This document shows positions 44,458-52,703 of a stretch of 64,000 nt of DNA, in pieces; positions within the stretch are counted from its first letter, which is position 1, and each line of letters opens with the position of its first letter. The translations under genes and the position numbers were made by a program. Source of the DNA: Candidatus Poribacteria bacterium (GTDB lineage: Bacteria > Poribacteria > WGA-4E > PCPOR2b); NCBI GenBank assembly GCA_022822005.1, contig JAJECO010000008.1, forward strand, positions 186,001 to 250,000, given 5' to 3'. The notes beneath the pieces are model-generated. The model saw only the letters and a program-made list of their open reading frames with translations, did not search any database and was not told the origin of the DNA.

Positions 44458-45474
44458 ATGACGACCAGATTCAGGACGATTTTTATCCTCATTGCCCTCT
44501 GTTGCCACGCTGTTGCTCACGCGGCAGAAAAATATGCGGGCGATTTTCTAACCCTCGGCGTTGGGGCACGCCCCTTGGGTATGGGTGGCAGTTTCGCAGC
44601 CATCGCCGACGATTCCACAGCGGCTTATTGGAATCCGGCTGGCCTCGGACGTTTGCGTCATTCCGAGGCAGCTTTCATGCACTCAAGTCTTGGTGACTTG
44701 GACAGCTACGACTTCGTCAACTATGTTCACCCGATTGGCGGGGCTGCATCGCTTGGGTTGAGTTGGCTTCGGGTGGGGATTGATGACATCCCGATCACAG
44801 CGCTGCCACGCCCTGCAAATCCGGTCAGTCCAGGCAACCGTCCGAAACAGGTCGGCACTTTTAACAGCACCGACAACGCCTTTTTCCTATCCTACGGCAG
44901 GCAGGTCGGATTTAACTTGGGATCAAAGCGGTTGAATCTATTCCTTGGTGGCAGCACTAAGTTAATCTACATCACTGCGCTGGGCAACACGAACGCGCTC
45001 GGCGTAGGCGGAGACCTTGGCGTACTCTGGACAACTCCTCCCGAAAGATCTCCTCAACTGTCAATTGGCCTCGTGGCACAAGATTTTTTCCGGACGAAGT
45101 TATACTGGAACACGCCGCCCGAAAATCCGGGTGAAGCTTCTAACACAGATACGATTGAACCCAATCTGAAGATCGGTCTCTCATACAGACAAGCGATCAA
45201 ACCATTGAAAAGCCACTTCTTATTGACAGTCGATACTGACAGCTTGTATTCTTTTGAGAAGCATTACGGTGCAGAGTACGTGTTTGCGGAACTTCTGTCG
45301 CTAAGGATTGGTGTTCAAGAACGGAAAGGCATCAATACGATCCACTTGATGACTGCCGGCGCAGGGTTACGACTTTCGTTCTTAACCGGCGCCGCTTTCT
45401 CCGTCGATTATGCTTTTTTGAATAATAGCGAATTGGGAAATAGCAACCGGATCTCTTTGATGACACGCTTCTAA
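44458..45474 (+). CDS. PorV/PorQ-family outer membrane protein
   Basis: The 338-residue protein has a signal peptide (cut after residue 22, HAVAHA) and the family opening KYAGDFLTLGVGARPLGMGG, then SFAAIADDSTAAYWNPAGLG, shared by PorV, PorQ and FadL-like barrels. It ends in Phe (LMTRF), as outer-membrane barrels do. In type IX secretion PorV binds the sorting domain of cargo and hands it to PorU. Its start lies 11 bases after the C25 protease stop, so translation is probably coupled. This pairing strengthens the PorU reading of the upstream gene. Confidence 0.87.
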   Translation: MTTRFRTIFILIALCCHAVAHAAEKYAGDFLTLGVGARPLGMGGSFAAIADDSTAAYWNPAGLGRLRHSEAAFMHSSLGDLDSYDFVNYVHPIGGAASLGLSWLRVGIDDIPITALPRPANPVSPGNRPKQVGTFNSTDNAFFLSYGRQVGFNLGSKRLNLFLGGSTKLIYITALGNTNALGVGGDLGVLWTTPPERSPQLSIGLVAQDFFRTKLYWNTPPENPGEASNTDTIEPNLKIGLSYRQAIKPLKSHFLLTVDTDSLYSFEKHYGAEYVFAELLSLRIGVQERKGINTIHLMTAGAGLRLSFLTGAAFSVDYAFLNNSELGNSNRISLMTRF

Positions 45475-45501
45475 GTTGATTTATGAAATTGGGATTTCGC
45501 C

Positions 45502-46272
45502 ATGCTCCACCGACGCATAAAAACACCTCACTGTTCCTTTAACTCTATCACCCTTCTCGCGCTTATCCTCAGCACAGCCATATCCTACCCAAGCCTCTCC
45601 AATGCAGCAGACGATAGTGACCTTTTCACTTTTGTGAGGTTAAGGTACACAGGGGAGGGCAGGTGGTGGGGCAGTGGATGGGACGTCGATTTGCCCGCCT
45701 CTGATCGAAATTTTATCGGGAAACTCGCACAAGCAACGAATATTCCCGTTACCCGTCATGAAAAGATTATATCGGTCGGCTCTCCAGAACTTTTTGACTA
45801 CCCTTTCGCTTATATCTTGGAGGTTGGTTCGCTCAACCTGAGCAGCGCAGAAGCGGCAAACCTCCGTGAGTATCTACTTCGCGGCGGCTTCATCATGGTC
45901 GACGACTTCCACGGCGGAGCGGAATGGCACAATTTTTACCGCCAACTGAAGAAGATTTTTCCAGAACGCGAACCTGAAGATATCCCCATCACCCACCCTT
46001 TATTCCACTGTTTCTTTGATATCAATACCCTTGTTCAGATCCCCGGGATAAGATCCATCTTTAATGGGCGCACCTATGAACGACGTGATGGCTATCCTGC
46101 TTATTGTCGCGGTGTTTATGATGAGCACGGTCGCTTGATGATGATGATTAACTTCAATACCGATATAGGGGATGCGTGGGAACATGCAGCGGAGGATTTT
46201 TATCCACGCGAGTACTCGGATTGGGCGTACCGTATAGGAATCAATGCTGTGGTCTATGCGCTGACACATTAG
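45502..46272 (+). CDS. DUF4159-family exported protein
   Basis: The 256-residue protein has a signal peptide (LLALILSTAISYPSLSNA) and matches DUF4159. Diagnostic parts are FTFVRLRYTGEGRWWGSGWD at the mature N-terminus, EYLLRGGFIMVDDFHGG in the middle (a glutamine-amidotransferase/von-Willebrand-like fold is suspected for the family), and a C-terminal SDWAYRIGINAVVYALTH. The family has no proven function and often lies with membrane or surface genes. It is 27 bases after the PorV-like gene and last in that operon. Confidence 0.8.
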   Translation: MLHRRIKTPHCSFNSITLLALILSTAISYPSLSNAADDSDLFTFVRLRYTGEGRWWGSGWDVDLPASDRNFIGKLAQATNIPVTRHEKIISVGSPELFDYPFAYILEVGSLNLSSAEAANLREYLLRGGFIMVDDFHGGAEWHNFYRQLKKIFPEREPEDIPITHPLFHCFFDINTLVQIPGIRSIFNGRTYERRDGYPAYCRGVYDEHGRLMMMINFNTDIGDAWEHAAEDFYPREYSDWAYRIGINAVVYALTH

Positions 46273-46408
46273 TGTCAAGTATGACGTGTGAAACGTGAAA
46301 AGGAATGAGAGTGGGGAAACGGAGAAGAATGGAGAGCAATTTTTCTGTTCTTCCAACTTGCCATAGGAACGGTAGGACTGTCACGACTACACATTGTGTT
46401 TTACATGC

Positions 46409-48370
46409 CTAAAACTTTCCGAAAACGCGCACGAAGGTTTCCATAAAGTTATCATCGTTCACGTCTGCGTTGGCGCGTTGATCGATGTATTGTGCACCGA
46501 TATGCAGAAACAGCTCTTTTTCGTAGGCGACAAAACTTTTTTCCATCTCGGCGAGAAGGGCTTGACGAACAAAATCGTTCCCATCTATGAGCATATCGTT
46601 AAAAAATAGAACCTGCCCGCCTCCAGTGATTTTGATTGTCTTGGTGAACTGATAAACAACTTTGAGAATAAGTGCAGCGGCCGTGTCCCGCACATCCGCT
46701 GCTTCAATTACGCGGAGCCGAATATTGCGTACAGCTTCTTCGCCGTTGAATTCTCCGATTAAGGTGAGATGTTCCAAACGGTCTTCTGCCATCTGAAATC
46801 CATTGCGAACCGTATACTTGAACATAGGCGTAATTTCGAGCGATTTGGATGGGCGTATGCGATAGTTTGTTTTTAGGATGCCAACCTCGTAATGTTTATT
46901 ATCCTGAGCGAAGTCGAGATTGTATCGTAGTTTTACGCGTCCTGTCGTGACCATCTGCTTAATTCCCGAATATTCCCACGTGACCTTGGCGGTGTTGATT
47001 AGATCGTCCTGCATTAACAGTGGGTCTTTTCGTCGCTTCTCGACCTCGACGCCACCATCTATATCAAAAAATGTCACATCCCCGCGTTGTTCCAGCTGCT
47101 GCACACTGGGTTGATCCCGGTAGAGTTGTCCTTCCTCCCTACTCAAAAAACCGGCAAAATACCAGGTCTCGTCGGGGATACGATCTTTAACCCATTTCAA
47201 TTCGTTCTCAACAATTAGGGCTGCATCCTGAGAGAGATCCTTCTTGTAGACCAGATTGGTGAACGCCTTTGTCGCTGTAGATGAAGCCCGACGGAATGCT
47301 GCATCCCTGAGATCTTTTTCAAATTGCAAACCGATGTCAAGATCCGCAGAACTGCCATCACGATTTGTCTTCCGTTTCATTAGCAGCCGTAGTCCGCGTA
47401 ACCCCACATCAAATTCATAGTTGGGGTCTTTATCGTTCTCTTCCTCATCTCGAAGACCGTTGTTATTCTGATCCCTTTCGTCAAGGAAATCCTCATCGAC
47501 ATCAAAGAGTAGAATATCATCCTCATAATCGAAGGTGCCATTGTTATTCTTATCAAGGTCACCGGGAATAATTAGAGAGGGCGGATCTAGCCACGTGTTA
47601 TCAGTGTACCGATCCTGATCGTCGTTATCTCCGACCGAGCGAGAGGCATCGAAACGGGGACCGACGCGGAAGGCTTCCCCCTGAAAAATTGTATCTCCCA
47701 CAGTTCGGAACGCCTTAAATACTGTCGTCGTCGCTTCAAAACGTGAACTGAGATCCTTGCTCAATGCACTTTTTGGGGTCGTCGCGAATTCCGCTTTCAG
47801 GCCGTAGTTCGCAAAATTGGTTTCCATGTCCAAAGCCCACACCGGCGTGTCACGGAAATACCAAGAAGCCCCTAACTTTGACTTTCCGAATTTCGTCACT
47901 TCGCGTATGCCGATTCCAGACCCTTGGATATTTTCTTGACCGATCACCGGATTGAGCAAGCCGGGGACCATTAAGATCATCCAATCGGTACGTTCGGAGC
48001 GCACATCCCATCGCACACCTGTGAGATCAATTTGATCGAAGGTGAATTTTGTAAAGGTGGTGGGAACCTCTCCTAAACTCAAGATGTTTTTGACATTCCC
48101 GGCGGTCTCCTCAATAATCATGACGCTGTGGAAACCCCGTCGAAACACGCGGTCAAAATCGAACTCGTTCTGCCGAACTGAATCCTCTTCTGTATCTGCA
48201 AGAAAATCTCGTTTATTGGTAAAATCATATTCCACACGTCCTGATAGAAAGAGCTTACCAAATAGACTGTAGACATCCTCCGCCCCTGCCGGAAAGGTTA
48301 ATAACCCGAAGAGGCAGATAATCATAAAAGCAAAGATTGAGAACTTCGCCTTTACTTTCCATTTATTCAT
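46409..48370 (-). CDS. Large outer-membrane beta-barrel-like protein with calcium-type loops
   Basis: The 653-residue protein has a signal peptide (FAFMIICLFGLLTFPAGAED) and many alternating beta strands, and it ends GKF with terminal Phe, all signs of an outer-membrane barrel. Near residues 270-320 is an acidic insert with EF-hand-like loops (DLDKNNNGTFDYEDD and DQNNNGLRDEEENDKD), probably an extracellular calcium-binding loop. No named family is recognised; it may be a channel or an anchor. It follows the third propeller gene by 37 bases and is last of the propeller operon, which suggests it may span the outer membrane for the propeller lipoproteins. Confidence 0.72.
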   Translation of the reverse strand: MNKWKVKAKFSIFAFMIICLFGLLTFPAGAEDVYSLFGKLFLSGRVEYDFTNKRDFLADTEEDSVRQNEFDFDRVFRRGFHSVMIIEETAGNVKNILSLGEVPTTFTKFTFDQIDLTGVRWDVRSERTDWMILMVPGLLNPVIGQENIQGSGIGIREVTKFGKSKLGASWYFRDTPVWALDMETNFANYGLKAEFATTPKSALSKDLSSRFEATTTVFKAFRTVGDTIFQGEAFRVGPRFDASRSVGDNDDQDRYTDNTWLDPPSLIIPGDLDKNNNGTFDYEDDILLFDVDEDFLDERDQNNNGLRDEEENDKDPNYEFDVGLRGLRLLMKRKTNRDGSSADLDIGLQFEKDLRDAAFRRASSTATKAFTNLVYKKDLSQDAALIVENELKWVKDRIPDETWYFAGFLSREEGQLYRDQPSVQQLEQRGDVTFFDIDGGVEVEKRRKDPLLMQDDLINTAKVTWEYSGIKQMVTTGRVKLRYNLDFAQDNKHYEVGILKTNYRIRPSKSLEITPMFKYTVRNGFQMAEDRLEHLTLIGEFNGEEAVRNIRLRVIEAADVRDTAAALILKVVYQFTKTIKITGGGQVLFFNDMLIDGNDFVRQALLAEMEKSFVAYEKELFLHIGAQYIDQRANADVNDDNFMETFVRVFGKF

Positions 48371-48407
48371 CTGCTGAACTGTCCTTTTATGTTATACATT
48401 TCACCCT

Positions 48408-51400
48408 TTATATGCCGTCATGATCAAACCGCTCAGTATAAACCGTCCATGTGCCCGTCAGAGAATCATATCGGGTCAACCCGCCATGCGTACCGAACCA
48501 GAGGTAGTCACCATCGGTTGCAATCGATAGAATGCCATTATGGGGTAGCCCATCTGCTCTGGTGAAGTTTGTAAACTGCCCTGTGGTTTTGTCCAACATG
48601 GTAACTCCCTTGTCGAACGTACCGAACCAGACTTGATTCCCGCGAATTGCTATTGATGTAATAAGATTCGAGTCCAAGCCATCCGCTTCTGTAACTGTTT
48701 TCCACGTTCCATTTACCGTGTCATACACTGTCACACCACGTCCGCTACCGAACCAGACCTGCCCGTTGTCAATGGCAATACAACTAATCTCATCACTCGC
48801 TAACCCATCCTCTTGAGTAAAAGTAGTCCACGTCCCCTGTTTGATCGAATAAAGCGAGACCCCTGTCTTTGTTCCAGCCCAAACGCGATTATCATCTACT
48901 GCCAGACATCGCACATCATCATTTTCGAGGCTCTTGGCGTATTTTCCCTCCACTGTTGGCAGGATCTCAATGGCGGCGTTATATGTTTCCCAAGCGTTCC
49001 GATCATCGGAGAGAATACTGTGCTTGCTAATACCGTTTTTTGTTCCAATCCACACATCGCTTCGATTTTCGACAACCGCTCGAATATCCACGCTTGGAAG
49101 TTGGTTCTCTTTAGTATATGATTCAAACCGATCCGCGATTTTATCGTACCGACCAACCCCACCTTCAGTCGCAATCCAAATATACCGTTTCCCAACGGAC
49201 AAGTCAATGACATTGTTATCTACAAGTTCATCTGCTGTCTCTGGCTCCTGTTCTTCCTCATCGTCCTCTTCATCTCCATCCTCCTCCCCATCTCTCTCTG
49301 ATTCTGCCTCCGGTTTTTCAAAGTGCTTCCATCTGTCGTACCGTTTGTCGTATCGACTCAAGCCTCGATGCGTACCTACCCAGACGTACCGGGAGTCGGT
49401 AGCAACAGCAACCGCTCGTCGGTCCGCTAAGGTAGTCGGTTTGGTGAATGATATCCATGTTTCTTTTTCTTTATCATAGCGACTCACGCCTTTCAATGTG
49501 CCGACCCAGACATATTTTGAATCGACTTTAAGTTGGTATCTCCAGACGCTATCATGAACGAGTCCATCCTCGACCGTAAAGGCTGTCCATGCTCCAGACG
49601 CTCGCGAGTATTTTAGCACACCCGCATCGCCCGTGCCGACCCAGAAACCATCGTTATCCTCCGAAATAGCCTCAACCGGTGATTCAGGAAGTCCATCGCT
49701 TTGCGTGAAGGAAGTCCACGACCCGCCCGTTTTATCATATCTGTTGATACCGCTCCAACCGAAGCACCAGACGTAGTTCTCGCTGACCTGTCCAGACCCA
49801 GTCCAATTAACCCGCAGTCCTTTGCGTCTATCATAAATTGTCCAAGTATCGTCGGTGGGCGAATAGTAACTCACACCGCTCGTTCCCCGGTCACTGACCC
49901 ACGAATAAGAACTTCCGCCGCTGGTCCACACGGCCTCTCCGTCCGCAGCAATCCACTCACCGGAGCGCGAAGCCATACCTTGCGCTTCCGTGTATGAGCG
50001 CCAAGTTTTCGTCGTCCGCTCATATCTCTTAACCCCAACGCCATTTGTGGAGAACCAGACATAATCTTTCGTACAGGCAATGTCTTCGATGTACCTTCCG
50101 GGACCTGCTTCCGTCACCTTCACTGATTCCCACTTCTCTGTCCGCGTATCATAATGCGCTGCCACGCCGCCTTGGAAGGCAACCCAAACGCCATGTGGTT
50201 CATCAAGTTCAATTAGTGTAGCATGATGTCCCGGTAGGCCTGATGATCTTGTGAAGTGCGTCCATGTATCAGAGGCTTTGTTGTATCGCAGCACGCCGCC
50301 ATCCCCTGTAGCGCACCATACGTCTTCTGTCCCCACTGCCAATCGTCGAATTGCGGTGATAAACGGAACTTCGGATGAGATGGGTAGTGCGTCCTTTGTG
50401 TACTCCATCCACGTATCGGTACGGCGATCGAATTTCAGAATCGCGCCATTCGGGGAAGCCGCCCAGTTAAGCACCCACAGGTAGTGCCCATCTAACTCCA
50501 TCCAACGTGCCTGATCTTCTCTCAGAATTTCTGTACCGTGATATGGGGTATGCTTATCCCACCGATCTTTCTCTACGTCATAGACAGCAATGCCTGCAAC
50601 CGTACCGAAAAAGATCTGCTTACCCATAACAGCAATACTCTGAACATTATTGTGCAACAAACCCTCCGGCTGCATCGTAAAAATCTGTTGAATTCCGGCT
50701 CCGTCGGAGCGTGCAATTCCAGCCGGTGTTCCGATCCAGATGGTTTCTTTGTCTACCGCAATAGCCCTGACATTCAGGTTTGGCAGACCATCGGTGATGT
50801 GGGTTACCCCCCTTATTCCCCCGCCAGCGGGAGGATAAGGGGGAGGTCGAATAATCCATAACCCATTCCGAGTGCCGACGAGCAATCTTCCATCCGGGCT
50901 GAACGTAAGTGTATTGACATAATCCGTTACCGGGAGAAACTGTTCAAATTTATCCCTCGCAGCATCTCTCCGGTATAACCCTTCAGTTGTTCCCGCCCAA
51001 ACGTCCTCACCAATTGCCAGCACCGCTGTTACCCACTTGCCGGTGAGATAGGGTTGGCACGAAACGTGAAACGTGAAACGTGAAACGCGAGAACCATTCG
51101 CCGAGCCTCGTGAATCCACACTCATTTGATTCGGGGTGATGTGCGTAGATTCGTAGAGACTTCTTGTCCCGCTCTGCGAGGATCCTCGCCTTGTCGGAAT
51201 TTGCTCGACCTCCCCCGATTGTGACGAAGAGGTTAGGGGTTCTTGTATTAAGGCGCTTAATCCACCTTTCGTCCCGACCCAGATCTTATCGGAAAGGTCG
51301 ATACAGGTAACAAAATTGTCCACCAATCCATTCCGATCGGTATAGAAACGCCACCGTTCTCCTTCGAGTTCTCCTAAGCCCAAGGACGTCCCAACCCAGA

Positions 51401-52703
51401 GTGTCCCGTCGTCGGCGTCATCTGCTAAAGCGGTAATATAGTTGGTCGCTAAACCATCTGCTTTGGTGTAGGTTCTCCACGTTTTTTCATGAAGCGCGTA
51501 ACGACTCAGACCTTTATTTGTAGCTGCCCAGAGTGCATTCTCAACTACAACCAGTGATTGAATCTGATTCGACACCAGCGTGTCGCGCCTGGAATACCAT
51601 ATCCACCCATTTGTCACCTTATCGTATTGGCCCAGACCGTGCTCGTATGTACCAATCCAGATATGCCTACCATCAACAACCAACGCGGTAATGTGATCAC
51701 TGACCAAACCTTGTGCTGTCGTGTACTTGAGCCAAGTATCCACCGTCGTGATATATCGTCGAATTCCACGGTCTGCCGAACCGAACCACACATTGTCGCC
51801 ATCAACCGCAATAGCTCTGATGAAATCGCTCTCTATGAGATCTGTTCGGGTATGGCTTTCAGTAAAGGTCTGGTTGATTGTACTGAACTTGCTTACACCC
51901 GATTTCTCCGTCCCCACCCAAACAGCGTCAGGACTTAAAGCGATCCAGCGGATATGGTTTTCTACCAACCCTTCCTCTTTTGTGTAAGTGTTCCATGCGT
52001 CCTTGGGTTTATCGTATCGACGGAGACCGTCTTCTGTACCGAACCAAACATACTCGGATTCCACAGCAATTGCCGTGATTACGTTAAATGAATCTTTATC
52101 CTTCTCTTGCTGTAACGCCCACGCCCCTGTCGTCTTATCATAACGCGAGATACCCGCCTCGGTCCCCACCCAGATATAATTGCCATCCACAGCGATGGCA
52201 GTAACTCTGTTGCTTGCTATGCCGTCCCGTTGTTGGAACTTCGTCCAACGTTTCGCTGAATTGGGATCATAAAGACTGATACCGAGTATCGTACCTATCC
52301 AGACAGATTCTCCGTCGGCGGCGATGGCAGTAATGTCATCAGAGAGCAACCCATCGGACCGGTCTAACTTCGTCCAACGGTTATCCGCTTTATGATAGAT
52401 GCTGACACCCCGATCTGTCCCTACCCAGACCTGGTCAGCTGAGGTTGATATACAACGGACATTATCACTGACTAACGCTTGTTTCGTCGCTGTTTGGGTA
52501 ATCGCGGCTTCTTCCAGAACAGTCGATTTTTTCTCCGACGGATCGATTTGAGTGAGACCACATCCAAGGTGAAAGAGTAGGATGAAAACTTGGAAATAGG
52601 ACAGAGAAACAGAAAAATAACCCAACAGCAGGCGTCTTCCCGTCCCGCTATGCGAGGGCTCTCGTTTTATCTGGATTTTCGTGTCCTTATTAATCTTCAG
52701 CAT
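48408..52703 (-). CDS. Giant beta-propeller lipoprotein C (29 blade motifs, repeat-invaded)
   Basis: From ATG 52703 the protein has 1431 residues. Its N-terminus has a hydrophobic stretch ending LLFHLGC, a loose lipobox. The body is a chain of two-component-regulator propeller (Reg_prop) repeats of about 42 residues, e.g. VTAIAVDGNYIWVGTEAGIS; 29 can be counted by the VWxGT-type core. There is no kinase or Y_Y_Y domain, unlike hybrid two-component sensors. Three places break the pattern: residues about 12-25, a 50-residue insert near 500-550 and a Pro-Gly insert near 620-637. All are encoded by repeat-like DNA. The start overlaps the end of the previous gene by 14 bases. Confidence 0.85.
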   Translation of the reverse strand: MLKINKDTKIQIKREPSHSGTGRRLLLGYFSVSLSYFQVFILLFHLGCGLTQIDPSEKKSTVLEEAAITQTATKQALVSDNVRCISTSADQVWVGTDRGVSIYHKADNRWTKLDRSDGLLSDDITAIAADGESVWIGTILGISLYDPNSAKRWTKFQQRDGIASNRVTAIAVDGNYIWVGTEAGISRYDKTTGAWALQQEKDKDSFNVITAIAVESEYVWFGTEDGLRRYDKPKDAWNTYTKEEGLVENHIRWIALSPDAVWVGTEKSGVSKFSTINQTFTESHTRTDLIESDFIRAIAVDGDNVWFGSADRGIRRYITTVDTWLKYTTAQGLVSDHITALVVDGRHIWIGTYEHGLGQYDKVTNGWIWYSRRDTLVSNQIQSLVVVENALWAATNKGLSRYALHEKTWRTYTKADGLATNYITALADDADDGTLWVGTSLGLGELEGERWRFYTDRNGLVDNFVTCIDLSDKIWVGTKGGLSALIQEPLTSSSQSGEVEQIPTRRGSSQSGTRSLYESTHITPNQMSVDSRGSANGSRVSRFTFHVSCQPYLTGKWVTAVLAIGEDVWAGTTEGLYRRDAARDKFEQFLPVTDYVNTLTFSPDGRLLVGTRNGLWIIRPPPYPPAGGGIRGVTHITDGLPNLNVRAIAVDKETIWIGTPAGIARSDGAGIQQIFTMQPEGLLHNNVQSIAVMGKQIFFGTVAGIAVYDVEKDRWDKHTPYHGTEILREDQARWMELDGHYLWVLNWAASPNGAILKFDRRTDTWMEYTKDALPISSEVPFITAIRRLAVGTEDVWCATGDGGVLRYNKASDTWTHFTRSSGLPGHHATLIELDEPHGVWVAFQGGVAAHYDTRTEKWESVKVTEAGPGRYIEDIACTKDYVWFSTNGVGVKRYERTTKTWRSYTEAQGMASRSGEWIAADGEAVWTSGGSSYSWVSDRGTSGVSYYSPTDDTWTIYDRRKGLRVNWTGSGQVSENYVWCFGWSGINRYDKTGGSWTSFTQSDGLPESPVEAISEDNDGFWVGTGDAGVLKYSRASGAWTAFTVEDGLVHDSVWRYQLKVDSKYVWVGTLKGVSRYDKEKETWISFTKPTTLADRRAVAVATDSRYVWVGTHRGLSRYDKRYDRWKHFEKPEAESERDGEEDGDEEDDEEEQEPETADELVDNNVIDLSVGKRYIWIATEGGVGRYDKIADRFESYTKENQLPSVDIRAVVENRSDVWIGTKNGISKHSILSDDRNAWETYNAAIEILPTVEGKYAKSLENDDVRCLAVDDNRVWAGTKTGVSLYSIKQGTWTTFTQEDGLASDEISCIAIDNGQVWFGSGRGVTVYDTVNGTWKTVTEADGLDSNLITSIAIRGNQVWFGTFDKGVTMLDKTTGQFTNFTRADGLPHNGILSIATDGDYLWFGTHGGLTRYDSLTGTWTVYTERFDHDGI
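50808..50843. repeat. Palindromic repeat inside propeller gene C
   Basis: These 36 bases form a near-perfect hairpin (CCCCCTTAT...ATAAGGGGG arms with CCCGC/GCGGG inside). Read in frame they encode the PPPYPPAGGGIRG segment, which replaces a normal blade loop. The sequence style matches the intergenic GGGGG hairpin repeats at 4402 and 8234. Confidence 0.75.
51057..51195. repeat. Repeat-derived insert inside propeller gene C
   Basis: 51057-51090 holds tandem GTGAAAC units (four, the last imperfect). 51160-51195 matches 52636-52671 at about 27 of 36 positions and in the same reading phase; its core GCGAGGATCCTCGC is a palindrome. Together they encode most of a 50-residue stretch without propeller features. 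Confidence 0.6.
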
